Shown: positions 12,367 to 22,844 of the stretch, piece by piece
Layout: every line of letters starts with the position of its first letter
How positions within the stretch are numbered: the first letter of the stretch is position 1
Assembly: GCA_023548195.1 (NCBI GenBank)
Contig: JAJHZJ010000401.1
Coordinates: 620,001 to 684,000 of the forward strand
Reading direction: 5' to 3'
Length of the DNA stretch: 64,000 nucleotides
Origin: Bettongia penicillata ogilbyi
Lineage: Eukaryota; Chordata; Mammalia; Diprotodontia; Potoroidae
Position numbers and translations under genes: made by a program
Notes under the pieces: model-generated
The model's database searches: none
Told to the model about the DNA's origin: nothing
Seen by the model: only the letters and a program-made list of their open reading frames with translations

Positions 12367-13394
12367 GAAAAGGAAAAAATTGTGAAATGTAAATCAATAG
12401 ATATTATTTCATACAATATTTTCAATAAAATACTAGAGAATAAAGAAGTTGAAGCTTGCTAAAATTAAATTTGGGGATTATTTGTGAATTTCATTTATTC
12501 TTTAATGCCTTCACATTCATATGTCATAGACAAATGAGAATTGGATGTAGCACCTCTAAAGGAGTAAAGTGTACTAAATAGAGGACTCTGTTCTGTGTCT
12601 ACAGCTCACTCTGGATCTAAGGAATTTCAAATAAGTCATTACTTTATTAAATCCACTCAAACCAACTGACAAATCAGTTAATCTGGCTTCACAGAGACAC
12701 TAGGTTAAACAAGTCAGTCCTTGCTTCTTATTCCCTAGAAAAACTTGGACCTGTCACTTCTTAAAGCATTGTTTTAAACTGAGGTTTAATAATGCTGACC
12801 GCTCTATAAATTCATATTCCCTTCCCATGTTTGATGCAAACATACAAAATGAAGCTTTCTTAGATATGAAATATTATTAGAAATAGAGCTATTTCCTAGA
12901 AATAGAAGAAAATAGATAATGCAATTAATTCATCTGAGTGATACTTCATCATGGTTTGGAAGTGACCCCAGTTTTTGAAAGTCTATTCCAAGAGTGCAAA
13001 CTCTGATAGATTTTGACTTTCAAGTAGGAAGATTTGAATTAGGACCCGGTGGTTTTCTTTTCTGATATTGGAGGACAAGTCAAATTAAGTATAGAGAAGT
13101 TCAGTACTTTAAGGCCAAAAGGTGACTGGTTATGTTTTCTTGCCTGTGGTAACTCATGAAGTCCATTTTTCAATAAAGGTTAGAACAATAAGTGTTTCTC
13201 TCTTTCTCTATTATGTTTATTGAATTTTATTTTGTTTCTAGTTCATTTTTTCTTACCTCTTACTCCAGTCACTGAGAAGGCAAGAAATAGAAGACCAATT
13301 ACAAATAGGAAGTCTTGAAAAACAAATTTTCATATTAGCTATGCTTTAAAAAAAGAAAGAAAAATATTTCAATGGGTATTCTGAGTCCCTAAGT

Positions 13395-15570
13395 TTTCTT
13401 TCTGGAGGTTGATACTGTTTTTCACCACGAATCCTTTGGAATCGTGGTTGCTTGATCAGAGTAACTAACTTTTTCCAAGTAGATTACTTTCCCATATTTC
13501 TATTCCTGTGCAAATTATTCCCTTGGTTCTACTTTACTTTGCATTAGTTCATATAAATCTTCCCAGATTTTTCTGATACCATTCTATATTTCTCACAGCA
13601 CAATAGTATTTCATGACACCCATAAACTGTAACTTGTTCAGCTATTCCCCAATTGATGGCAACCCCCCATTTCCAAAGCATTGCTACAACAAAAAAGAGC
13701 TACTTTAAATATTTTTTTTTTATTTTCCTTTAATCTTTTTGTGGTATGGACATAATATTGGTATTTCTGGATCAAGTGGTATGCACAGTTAATTAGCTTT
13801 TGGCACATAATTCCAAAATGCTTTCCAGAATGGTTGAACTAGTTCAAAGTTCCACCAACAGTGCCTTTATTGTACCTGTGTTTCCACATCCCCTTCAGCA
13901 TTTGTCATTTTCCTTTTCTGTCCTTAAAGCCAATGTGATATGTATGAGGTGATTACTCAGAATTTTTAAATTTGCATTTTCTAATTATAATTGATATAAC
14001 ATTTTGATATTATCTTGAATATGAGTTGTAAGTTTATGTATACTTTCTACTAGACTGTTTTCAAGTTCTACCATCAGTTTTTGTCAAATAGCTTGCCCCA
14101 ATAGCTTTTATCTTTCTGTTTATCAAACACTGATCTACCTTATTCATTTCTTTCTGCATGTTGTGTACCTAATCTGTTCCATTGATCACCCTCTATTTTT
14201 TATCGAGTAACAATTGTTTTTGATGATTATAGCTTTGTGGTTTGAGATTTGTTATTAAGGTTCCCTTCCTTCCTTTTTTCTCCCAATAATTTCCTTGATA
14301 TTCTTGACCTGTTATCCATCCAAATGACTTCTATGATTTTTCTATATCTTCATATTAATTCTTTCGTAGGTTAGCTAGTATGATGTGGAATGAATAAATT
14401 AATATAGGTAATAATAACATTTTTATTATATTGACTTGGCCTACTGATGGACAATTAATCCCCATCCTTTAGATTTGCCTTGATTCTAAGGGAGGTTTCA
14501 TAACTGTGTTCATATAATTCTTCTGTGTGTGTCTTTTAGGTTCCCAAGTATTTTCTGTGCTTTGTAGTTATTTTAAAAGAAGTTTTTCTTTCTTTGTTCT
14601 TCAACTGGATTTTGTTGTTAATATATAGAAAGGCAATTTATTTGAATGAGGTTATGTATACCTTGCATCCTTGCTGAATTATTCATTATTCTTCACTAGC
14701 TGTTTCTGTTGTTGCTGCTGTTACACTGAACTTTCTAGTGTTCTCCAAATAAACAATCATATCATTTATGAAAAGTTATAGTTTTGTTTTTTATATTGAT
14801 GATGTTTATTCCTTTATTTTCTTGTCTTGTTGCTATAAGTATAATTTCAATAGTGATAATAGACTTTCCTAGTTTCACTCAGATTTTTTCTGGAAAGGCA
14901 TCTAGTTTACACTCTTTAGAGGCATTGCTTGCTCTTGGTTTTAGATACACAATTTTTTATTATTTTAAGAAGGGTTTCATTTATTCCTATGCTTTCTAAT
15001 GTTTTAAAGGAAATTTATTTTGTCTAAAGTTTCTTTTCAGGATCTATTGAACAAGACTGATGATTTTTATTGGTTTTGCTCTTGATATATTCAATTAAGT
15101 TTTCTATTATAGAACCAGATCTACATTACTGGTATGGATTCAGCCTGGTTAGAGTGTATGATCTTTGTGATCTATTGTAATATCAATGTTAGCATTTTAT
15201 TCAATATTTTTGCATGAATATTCATTAGAGAAATTGGTCGATGTGATTTTCTTACTCTGTTTTGGTTCTCTCTGTTTAAGTATCAGGACAATATTCATGA
15301 CATGAAGGAGTTTGGTAGGACTTTTATCTGTTTAAAAATGTTTATATAGTAATGGAATCAATTATTTTTCAAATGTGTGGTAGAATTCACTTGTAAATGC
15401 ATGTAGTCCTTTTTTTATTATTAGAGATATCCTTTACGAATTCTCTAATTCTGTTTCTTAGATTTATTTAAGAATTCTACTTCTTGTTCAATTAGCTGGG
15501 TCATTTATTTTTGTAAAAAAAAGCATCCATGTCATTTAGATTGCCAAATTTTTAGTGTATAATTGTTTTA
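13395..15570 (-). mobile_element. L1 ORF2 remnant, minus strand
   Basis: Read on the minus strand, this runs from the RT domain (about 15100-15450) to the ORF2 C-terminus and 3' region (13400-13900; 'agctattccccaattgatgg' at 13640-13659 is the complement of the conserved PSIGEW-like stretch). Many stops and small deletions. An ORF on the opposite strand at 14784-14999 is a shadow of low-complexity sequence. Confidence 0.65.
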
Positions 15571-15589
15571 TTTAATTTTTAATTAATTA

Positions 15590-16308
15590 ATTTTTAATTT
15601 TCAATATTCACTTCCATAAGATTTTGAGTTTTGAATTTTTTACATGTTCATTTCATTTCCCCTCCCAAGATGGCATGTAATTTCATATAGTTGATATAGG
15701 CTCTATATATACAGTCTTATTAAACATATTATTGCATTAGTTATGTTGTAAAGAAGAATTAAAACCAATAGGAGGAAGCATGAGAAAAAAGAAACAACAG
15801 AAAACAAAAGAAAAAAGAGAACAAATAGCATTTAGACTCCATAGTTCTTTCTCTAGATGTGGATAGCATTTTCCATTATGAGACTTTTGGAGTTGTCTTA
15901 GACCCTTGCATTACAGAGAAGAGTTAAGTCTATCAAAGTTAGTCATCATACAATGAGGCTGTTCCTGTGTACAATGTTCTCCTGGATCTGCTCATTTCAT
16001 TCTCCATCAGTTTGTATAAGTCTTTCCAAGTTGTTCTGATTTCTGCCTGCTCATCATTTCTTATAGCACAATAGAATTCCATTACATTCACAAACATCAA
16101 CGTGTTCAGCCATTCCCCAATTATTGGACATCCCTTCAATTTCCAATTCATGGCCACCACAAAAAGAGATGCTATACAAATTTTTGTACATGTAAATCCT
16201 TTTCCCATTTTTATGATCTCTTTGGGATACAGACCTAGAAGTGGGATTGCTGGGACAAAGAGAATACATAATTTTTTCACCCATTCGCATAGTTTCACAT
16301 TGCTCTCC
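15590..16308 (-). mobile_element. L1 3' portion, minus strand (left part of the L1 split by the provirus)
   Basis: It starts with the L1-type 3' terminus ('ttcaatattcacttccataag', complement) and contains the ORF2 C-terminus, with LLGLYPKEIIKMGKG and NVMEFYCAIRNDEQ readable on the minus strand (16298-15939). It is interrupted at 16303-16308 by the provirus and resumes at 22845. One copy of the 6-bp CTCTCC duplication is at this edge. Confidence 0.75.
16303..16308. repeat. Provirus target-site duplication, left
   Basis: CTCTCC, identical to 22845-22850. Removing the provirus and one copy restores an uninterrupted L1 reading ('attgctctccaaaatgg'). Confidence 0.9.
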
Positions 16309-16882
16309 TGTCAGGGGCCATCCCCGAACCTCCTGGGCAGAGAGGTAACAGCAGGAGTCTATACCTGTCCCCCCCCCCCCGGCAATCACGCACCTCACCC
16401 GTGACTTCCGGGCTAAGGGTGCAGGAAAGGCTCGTGTACAAGGCACGATACCGCCCTCGGGGAGGTGCTGAGGGAGCCCCAGTAAGAGTAAAACACACCT
16501 GGCCACCTGTGATAGGACCAAGCAGATGGTCCAAGTGGGGAGGGAAGGTCCAGAGAGACTCCTGCCCTATTGCCACAGGACACAACCAGCTAAGGGGAGG
16601 GGGCTGGGGCGACAGCAGGCTGAGCTCTCCAATCAGGGGCCGGATAGCAAGAACCGGAAGGGATAAGGAATAAAAGGCAACGCCCTAGGGAGTTCGGTGG
16701 GACTGGGCTGATGTGAACTGCTGAATAAACATCTGCATTGCTCTACCACTCTGGCTTGTGCTTGGTTTCCACCTGTACTCCTGCCCCCGGGGTCGGGCCC
16801 AGAGACGTCTGAAGCTGCGAGAAGCAGAGCGAGGGGTTACTACTCACCGGGAGGGTCGACCGGGGATCGTGAGCCCCGGACA
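16309..16882 (+). repeat. 5' LTR
   Basis: 574 bp, TG...CA ends. Visible promoter parts are a CCAAT box (16629-16633), a TATA-like ATAAAAG (16670-16676) and the polyadenylation signal AATAAA (16724-16729) followed by a GT-rich stretch. U3 is therefore about 16309-16697, R is short (to about 16745), and U5 runs to 16882. It differs from the 3' LTR at two positions, both CpG in the 3' LTR and CpA here, and in a C-run (12 versus 8). Confidence 0.92.
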
Positions 16883-16884
16883 AC

Positions 16885-16903
16885 TGGCGCCTCCAACAGG
16901 GAC
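16885..16903 (+). promoter_or_regulatory. Primer-binding site, tRNA-Lys-like
   Basis: TGGCGCCTCCAACAGGGAC lies two bases after the LTR. It begins TGGCGCC and ends AACAGGGAC like the tRNA-Lys3 type site of betaretroviruses and lentiviruses, but differs in the middle by one extra base and one mismatch. A diverged or alternative lysine tRNA is the likely primer. Confidence 0.75.
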
Positions 16904-16916
16904 TGTGACGGACGTG

Positions 16917-16929
16917 GTGAGGTGAGTAA
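16917..16929 (+). promoter_or_regulatory. Candidate major splice donor in the leader
   Basis: GAG|GTGAGTAAC (GT at 16922-16923) is a near-perfect donor between the primer-binding site and gag. This is where retroviruses splice to make env RNA. Packaging sequences are expected in the same leader but cannot be recognised by eye. Confidence 0.55.
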
Positions 16930-17043
16930 CTCGCCTATCCCTCGCGGGCGGGGGATAGAAGAGCCAAGCACCCGGGGATTGCCTGCGCAGAGGAGAGCAA
17001 AGTTTAGAATTTACTCCAGGCTCCCCGAAGGCAGAAATTAAAT

Positions 17044-17865
17044 ATGGGACAAACACAGTCCGTAGGAGAGATTAAGCCAGAGGACAAAGGAATTCTCGCT
17101 TGCCAAGTGTACGAACTCTGCAAGCAGAATGGGATAAAAATACACATAAGAATTTGCCAAGATTGGGTCGAGAAAATAATAACCATCAGTCCATGGGTAG
17201 AGCATACAGGAATTGATCCGACCCGTTGCCGATTAATAGGGCAGCAGATGGCTTCATACCAAAAAGAGGACCCCTACTTCCTCAATCCCCAGGACTTTGT
17301 TATGTATCCATGGAGGAGTCTGGGTAGTGTAGTCCGAGAGGCTAAAGGAGAGAGTCAGGAAGGAATCCGGGAGGAGGGAGCAGGACACGGGAAAAGACAA
17401 GGAACAAAACCTCGCCCGCAGAGAGGAGAGGGACCCCAAAAGAAATCACAGGACAAACAAAAAGAGGAAGTCCCGGAGCAGCAGGAAAATAGAGAGGAGG
17501 TAGATTGGAAAGGGGCCAACCTATTCCCTGTGCTTGTTCAGCCAGAACAGGGCGGACAGCCTCAAAGGGTGCATAAACCGCTGTTCTACAAATTCCTAAG
17601 AGATCTTAAAGAGACTGCCACAAAATACGGCCCTGGCTCTGCTTATGTACAGAGAGTCATACAATCTTGGCGGTCTGGGAGCTCAGGAGACAATCATGAC
17701 CAGATAGGACAGAGAGGAAAGAGGGAGTTGGTGCAGTCAGAAATTCAACCAGGAAATACATCCAGAGTTGGCCCAGGGCCTGGTTTTGTGGCACAGCAAA
17801 AAATTTGCCCAGGATTTGTGGCACAGTGGCGAATTCAGCAGCCCAGACACAGTGACAGAAATTAA
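17044..17865 (+). pseudogene. gag: gag remnant: matrix and start of capsid, 273-codon open frame
   Basis: Gag is the structural polyprotein that assembles retroviral particles at the membrane. The frame opens with MGQ, a myristoylation-type N-terminus, followed by a betaretroviral matrix-like domain (residues about 1-95). A charged, proline- and glutamine-rich linker (95-175) follows, then the first part of capsid (about 178-205, with FLRDLKETATKYGP). After about residue 210 the sequence no longer looks like capsid and ends in a short duplicated GFVAQ motif and a stop at 17863-17865. A full betaretroviral Gag is more than twice as long. The rest of capsid and all of nucleocapsid are missing, so no particle can form. 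The open frame over the 5' part is notable and could reflect recent ancestry or packaging-sequence constraint. Confidence 0.8.
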
Positions 17866-19130
17866 GCCAGAGTTATAATATGTACAGAGGATTTCTGACA
17901 ATTTTTCTCAGTTTTTTGGATTCTTTTATTGTCTGTATATGTGTTCTGTCTTTACATGTTCTGTGTGCGTGTGTTTGTGAGTTATTACGGTCAGCTCCAT
18001 GGTAGCTGGACCTTGGAATGTTATCTCTTTCCCTCCCCCTCCTCCCTTCTCTCTGATGACTGCAGCATCGGGGAGAAGTATGGGAGAGAGAAAGAGAGGA
18101 ACTAATCTTATATTATTTAGTTTATGTGATTGCAAGGTGTAGTCTTGGATGGGAAATGCAGGGACATAGTGTCTGTGCAGTTTTAAAGGGGGCTTTAATC
18201 AAAGCCCATTAGGAAAACAACATGGATATGAAGTTTAAGGAAAGCATAAAAGTTTTGGAAATTATTTGAAAGTTTTTGGTTAAACTCTCTCTCGCTTTAC
18301 TCTCCAATTCTGGCCAAATTGTGAGGGTGGAGAGAGAGACGAGAGGAGATCTGGTGCAGGCTGATCAGCATTTTCACCTAAATCTCACCTAAAAGAAAAG
18401 TATTTTGTACAATGAGAAGTAACCAAAAGGTAGTTATTCTGTTCACATTTTAAGTGAAACGTGTCACTCCTAATTGGATGTTTAAAACAGATCAGGATTT
18501 GTTATATTATTTGGCACTAGGAAAATTGGAAACATGCATAAATCTTAAAGGGACACCTCAGCAGAGATAAAGCTTTTGAAACTCTCCAGCAGAATGGAAT
18601 AGACTTGGCGCCACTGGGCAGTTGTCCAGAAGTCTCCCTCCCTTCAGCTGAGGAATTCAAAAACCCTCTCAATCAAAGAAGTTCTTAAGGAGTGGACACA
18701 GAAATAAAATTTACCTGAGTAAAGGATGGAACCATTAAGATTTTTGCCCTGCAGTCCCAACTCATCATTCAGCTGGGTCTACAGTGAATTGTAACCTTTA
18801 TCATTCCAGATTAGATCAAGAGAAGAGAACTATTATTTTGAAGGTTTTCAACTAAATTTTTGTAAAAGTTTAGTGACTGTTAACAACAGGACAAATTTTA
18901 AACGGTTTTAAATTTTCATTTTCAAGACAATGTATTGGTAAATTAATATGTAATGGTCTATGAAGCAGAAAAGATCTTGCTCTTTTAATCTGAACTTGTA
19001 GTCATTCCTTGGCTTAAGCAAAAGTTAAATTTAGTGTTTGAACTTATTAACAACTTAATTTCTAAAAAGTTTCTTTTTCAGAGTAAATGTAATCAGAGAA
19101 GGAGAAACTACCCTGTGAAACAATGATGTA
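17866..19130. other. Block of about 1.27 kb in the provirus without recognisable retroviral coding
   Basis: This occupies the place of capsid C-terminus, nucleocapsid, protease and the front of RT. No long open frame, zinc-knuckle Cys motif or protease DTG motif was seen in any plus-strand frame. The composition is AT-rich with a C/T-rich patch (18025-18052) and an AG-rich patch (18080-18105). It could be a captured host segment, as in mouse ETn elements, or a decayed viral stretch beyond recognition. Confidence 0.5.
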
Positions 19131-19631
19131 AGGTGGTAAGGCTTAAGTTTGAAATCACCTATCACAGATTCTACAAAGGTTACAACTTTAAATGACTTTC
19201 AGAAATTGATAGGAGAAATTCAGTGGTGTAGGCCACAGTTGGGAATTACAACTGATCAAATGAAACCATTATATGATTTATTGAAAGGTCCTTCTCAATT
19301 AAAGTCATGCAGAGAATGGACAGATGAAGCACTGGAATGTTTGAAATTAGTGCAGGAAAAGATTATGGGGTGTACTATTAGCAGGATATGAGAATCACAG
19401 GACTTGGAAGTAACAATTTTATTCACTGAAAAAAAAAACAAACAAAAAAAAATACCCACTGGAGTTTTACATCAAAAACAAGGGATTATTGAGTGGGTAC
19501 ATTTGGCTCAGCTAAAGAACAGAGCTTGTGTGCTTTATTGCTGTGCTGGTAGCCCAAATCATACATAAGGCAGTGAAGAGAGTAAGGATGTTAATAGGAC
19601 AGAAACCTCACAACTTAACACAATATAAACT
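19131..19631 (+). pseudogene. pol: pol remnant: RT thumb and connection
   Basis: The frame 19149-19391 matches the thumb region of betaretroviral reverse transcriptase (TLNDFQKLIGEIQWCRP, then the KPLYDLLKG and LVQEKI motifs). RT palm and fingers, including the YxDD catalytic box, are absent upstream. After a stop at 19389 the connection domain continues in broken frames, with an A-rich insertion at 19428-19451 and further stops. It is non-functional. Assignment to the beta group is from these motifs. Confidence 0.8.
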
Positions 19632-20144
19632 ATGTATACAAGTCAACAAACAGAGAACTGCATACAAGAGTTTGTAGAATGGCAGATATTGATTAATCAG
19701 AATTTCCAACACGGGTTCCCAATTCCTTCTGGGTGGCAATTTGCCACGTGGCCATGGTCTTGGACTGACAAATGCTCTTCCTCACTGGTAGAGGGAGTTA
19801 ATGTTTTTACAGATGCAACAAAAAATTTTAGGGCATCTATGTATATTCCATCTAAAAAGGAGATGCATAAATTTAAAACAACATTTACTTCTACACAACA
19901 AAATGAATTATATGAAGTATTGCAAGCATTATTATATGTGAAAGAACCTTGCAATATCATCACAGACAGAAAGTATACAGTACCATTGATACCTAGAGTA
20001 GAGTCAGCCTATATTCCTGATAGGGCAGATAGTATTAAACAGATAACTATGGAAGTTCAACTAGCAATAAGGGCCAAAGCAACAATATTTTATATCACAC
20101 ACACTCGGTCACATTCTAAATCATGGAGTACCAAAAAGCATTAA
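19632..20144 (+). pseudogene. pol: pol remnant: RNase H domain
   Basis: RNase H removes the RNA strand during reverse transcription. In this 170-codon frame the expected acidic residues can be placed: Asp in VFTDAT, Glu in QQNELYE and Asp in IITDRKY. The domain then runs to the HTRSHS region and stops. The frame opens downstream of several stops, so it is isolated from RT. The end lacks the usual continuation into the integrase zinc-binding region, marking a deletion at about 20125. Confidence 0.75.
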
Positions 20145-20620
20145 ACCAAACAATGGTCCAGCTTATATCAGTAAAGCCATTGAACAGTTCATGGTGGAAT
20201 TTTCCATTTTACATGTCACTGGAATCCCCCATAATCCCACTGGTCAAGCTATAGTGGAACGAGCAAATCGATCCCTGGACACTTACTTGCAAAAAGAAAA
20301 AGGAGGAGTTGGACCAGGAGTTGATAAATTCACAATTGGCTGTTTATACTCTAAATTATTTAAAATTCTATAATGATGCTTATTGGCTGCTATGAAATTC
20401 TTAACATTTCCTAATAAGGAGTCTGCAAAGAATGAATCAGCAATAACAAGTGCCCTGAAAGCAGCCTGTAATGTGGCACGATGAGAATAAAAATTGATTT
20501 GGTCCTCATACAGTGTTAACGTGGGGAAAAGGGTATGTTTGTGTTTCAACAGATGATAATAAAGAAGTTTGGGTTCCAGTGAAAAGGATGGGAGTGAGGA
20601 GGTGCCATCAGCGGCGGATG
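20125..20620 (+). pseudogene. pol: pol remnant: integrase core and C-terminus
   Basis: Integrase joins viral DNA to the host chromosome. The N-terminal HHCC zinc finger and the first catalytic Asp are missing. The second catalytic Asp position reads Asn (KPNNGPAY, about 20141-20164). The catalytic Glu is kept in GQAIVERANRSL (about 20242-20277). A stop and frameshift follow near 20371. The C-terminal DNA-binding part is recognisable at about 20513-20600 (TWGKGYVCVSTDD, then VWVPVKR). It is inactive. Confidence 0.75.
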
Positions 20621-21715
20621 AAAAAACTTCTGGAGAAACTTAATCAACTAGATCACAATGACTCATTTCATTTTTCTTGTACTTATTATGACACTCAAAG
20701 AACACTGCGTCCATCGACCCAGCACCGAAGGAACAACAGAGATGGGCGTTCATCAGGAATCCACCATGGTTAAGGGTGATGTCATGGAGTGAGACAATGC
20801 CTAAGTTTATCATCCAAGGCAATATTTCTCACATGTTTAAAGATGATGGACTAGACTATGATAATAATGGGACTCTTTTACAGAAACACTAACTTTTCAG
20901 GACTAGTCACAGGTTTCCCACTTTGTCTATAGAAGGGTATTTCTGGGAATTGGAATGGGTTTGGTTTTAAATACACACAGGTGAATGGAACAGAGGGGTA
21001 TCCCTGGTGTGCCACTATTGTGGACGGACAAGAGACATGGGATGAGAAAGATACATGACACGCTTATAATCTATTCAACTGGAGGATAAATGGGACAATA
21101 GTAGTTTGGTCAGACAAGGACTTTGTGGGACTTGTTCGTGGGATGAAATTTAGGCCATTTTGTAACTTACAAAAGAAGAGAAATGTAACCCTTTGGCATC
21201 TGTATACGGGGTTTTTACCATTTGAGAACTGTCACGCACATACTTGTCAGGAGAAAGAATTGATTATGGGAAACTACACAGAAATGTTATATTCATGTCA
21301 CAATCTTACATACTTACTTGAGGAAAAATATGCAGCAAACTTTCCTAGACAAATGTACATCAATTATAAAGGGTCTCCTGAGGTTGAGAGACCTGTTCAG
21401 GGACTAGACAAAGTTATTCTAGTTATGAGAGGACAAACAGTGCAGGGAATGCCTGCTGCAGCATCACCAAAGAAAGCTAACAACATTACTTTAATGGGTG
21501 AAGTATGTCTAGGGAACACACATATATTTCTATGGGACAGAGACTACAGATCTAAACTAGAGACATATCAGAACATGACAGGAATTTTCAATTTTACATG
21601 CCAGAATTGTTCTGTACAAGCATGTATAGGACCAAAGATAGTAGGGAGAGTGTTTATTCAAACAAAACCTCTCCCATGCTGCCAATTTGTCCCGCAAACT
21701 ATCGCAGATTTGTGA
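20620..21715 (+). pseudogene. env: env surface-subunit remnant
   Basis: Env surface protein would bind the receptor. The part before about 21125 is stop-ridden. From 21125 a 196-codon frame is open to 21715, with several N-linked glycosylation sites (for example NYT, NLT, NIT, NMT, NFT, NCS) and many cysteines, typical of a secreted glycoprotein region. No signal peptide or in-frame start linked to it is visible. A second frame overlaps its end, so a frameshift separates it from the membrane part. No furin-type cleavage site or fusion peptide was found. Confidence 0.6.
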
Positions 21716-22002
21716 GCACCCTCCACACCCTCTGGCACCAGGTTGCCAATATTAATGCCACCCGAATTGATCCCGCTGTTACCACCACCTTTAGCTCTAT
21801 CTTTTCTACTCTATCTACCTGGATGAAAAGCTATGCGGGCTCAGCCTCTTTATTCCTTCTCCTTGCCGTGGGCTTCCTGCTCTGCCTACGCCAGGTACGG
21901 CAGAGGCAGACGCAACAGCGGCAATATACCGCGTGGGCTCTCCGCTCCCTGACAAATCACTCTAATCCACAAGTTTGGATCACAGCTTTAGAGAGACGCT
22001 AG
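21598..22002 (+). pseudogene. env: env transmembrane-subunit C-terminal remnant
   Basis: A 134-codon frame overlaps the surface-subunit frame in another phase. Only about the last 95 residues look like real Env: a short ectodomain stretch, a hydrophobic anchor (SASLFLLLAVGFLLCL, about 21838-21885), then a basic/polar cytoplasmic tail with Q and R repeats, ending at 22000-22002. The fusion peptide and most of the ectodomain are missing. Base composition is clearly more GC-rich than the surface part just upstream, which suggests a mosaic origin. Confidence 0.65.
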
Positions 22003-22258
22003 CTCTCGCCTCAGCCCCAAAAGCATCCCTGTGCCCCACTATAATCAATAATAAGCTTTCTACAGGAATATTGTGGCTCCATGACCTGGAGACCCGTTGG
22101 CTGCAGAGGTACCCAATGACGGGATTATTGTGGGTCCACCTACCAGAAATGCTGGAGGTGGGAGCCACCCACATAGCCTAAGACAGGGGCCCTGCCCACT
22201 TTTGGTACCAGGCATGGAGACAGGCCACATGACCTATTCTCTCACTTACCATTTATAA

Positions 22259-22274
22259 AACAAAAAGGGGGAGT
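22259..22274 (+). promoter_or_regulatory. Polypurine tract
   Basis: AAACAAAAAGGGGGAGT directly before the 3' LTR is the expected plus-strand DNA primer site. Confidence 0.85.
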
Positions 22275-22844
22275 TGTCAGGGGCCGTCCCCGAACCTCCT
22301 GGGCAGAGAGGTAACAGCAGGAGTCTATACCTGTCCCCCCCCGGCAATCACGCGCCTCACCCGTGACTTCCGGGCTAAGGGTGCAGGAAAGGCTCGTGTA
22401 CAAGGCACGATACCGCCCTCGGGGAGGTGCTGAGGGAGCCCCAGTAAGAGTAAAACACACCTGGCCACCTGTGATAGGACCAAGCAGATGGTCCAAGTGG
22501 GGAGGGAAGGTCCAGAGAGACTCCTGCCCTATTGCCACAGGACACAACCAGCTAAGGGGAGGGGGCTGGGGCGACAGCAGGCTGAGCTCTCCAATCAGGG
22601 GCCGGATAGCAAGAACCGGAAGGGATAAGGAATAAAAGGCAACGCCCTAGGGAGTTCGGTGGGACTGGGCTGATGTGAACTGCTGAATAAACATCTGCAT
22701 TGCTCTACCACTCTGGCTTGTGCTTGGTTTCCACCTGTACTCCTGCCCCCGGGGTCGGGCCCAGAGACGTCTGAAGCTGCGAGAAGCAGAGCGAGGGGTT
22801 ACTACTCACCGGGAGGGTCGACCGGGGATCGTGAGCCCCGGACA
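22275..22844 (+). repeat. 3' LTR
   Basis: 570 bp, same layout as the 5' LTR: CCAAT (22591-22595), ATAAAAG (22632-22638), AATAAA (22686-22691). Both substitutions relative to the 5' LTR keep CpG here. It is followed by the second CTCTCC (22845-22850). Confidence 0.92.

Noticed and set aside
16054..16585. Minus-strand frames of 155 and 96 codons across the 5' LTR boundary
   Set aside because: The long one joins L1 and LTR sequence, and both are shadows in GC-rich DNA.
16401..16673. A 90-codon plus-strand frame in the 5' LTR (identical in the 3' LTR at 22363-22635), considered as an LTR-encoded superantigen-type gene
   Set aside because: It is short, has no signal-anchor segment or recognisable domain, and overlaps promoter elements in GC-rich DNA where chance frames are common. 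The identity of both copies only reflects LTR identity.
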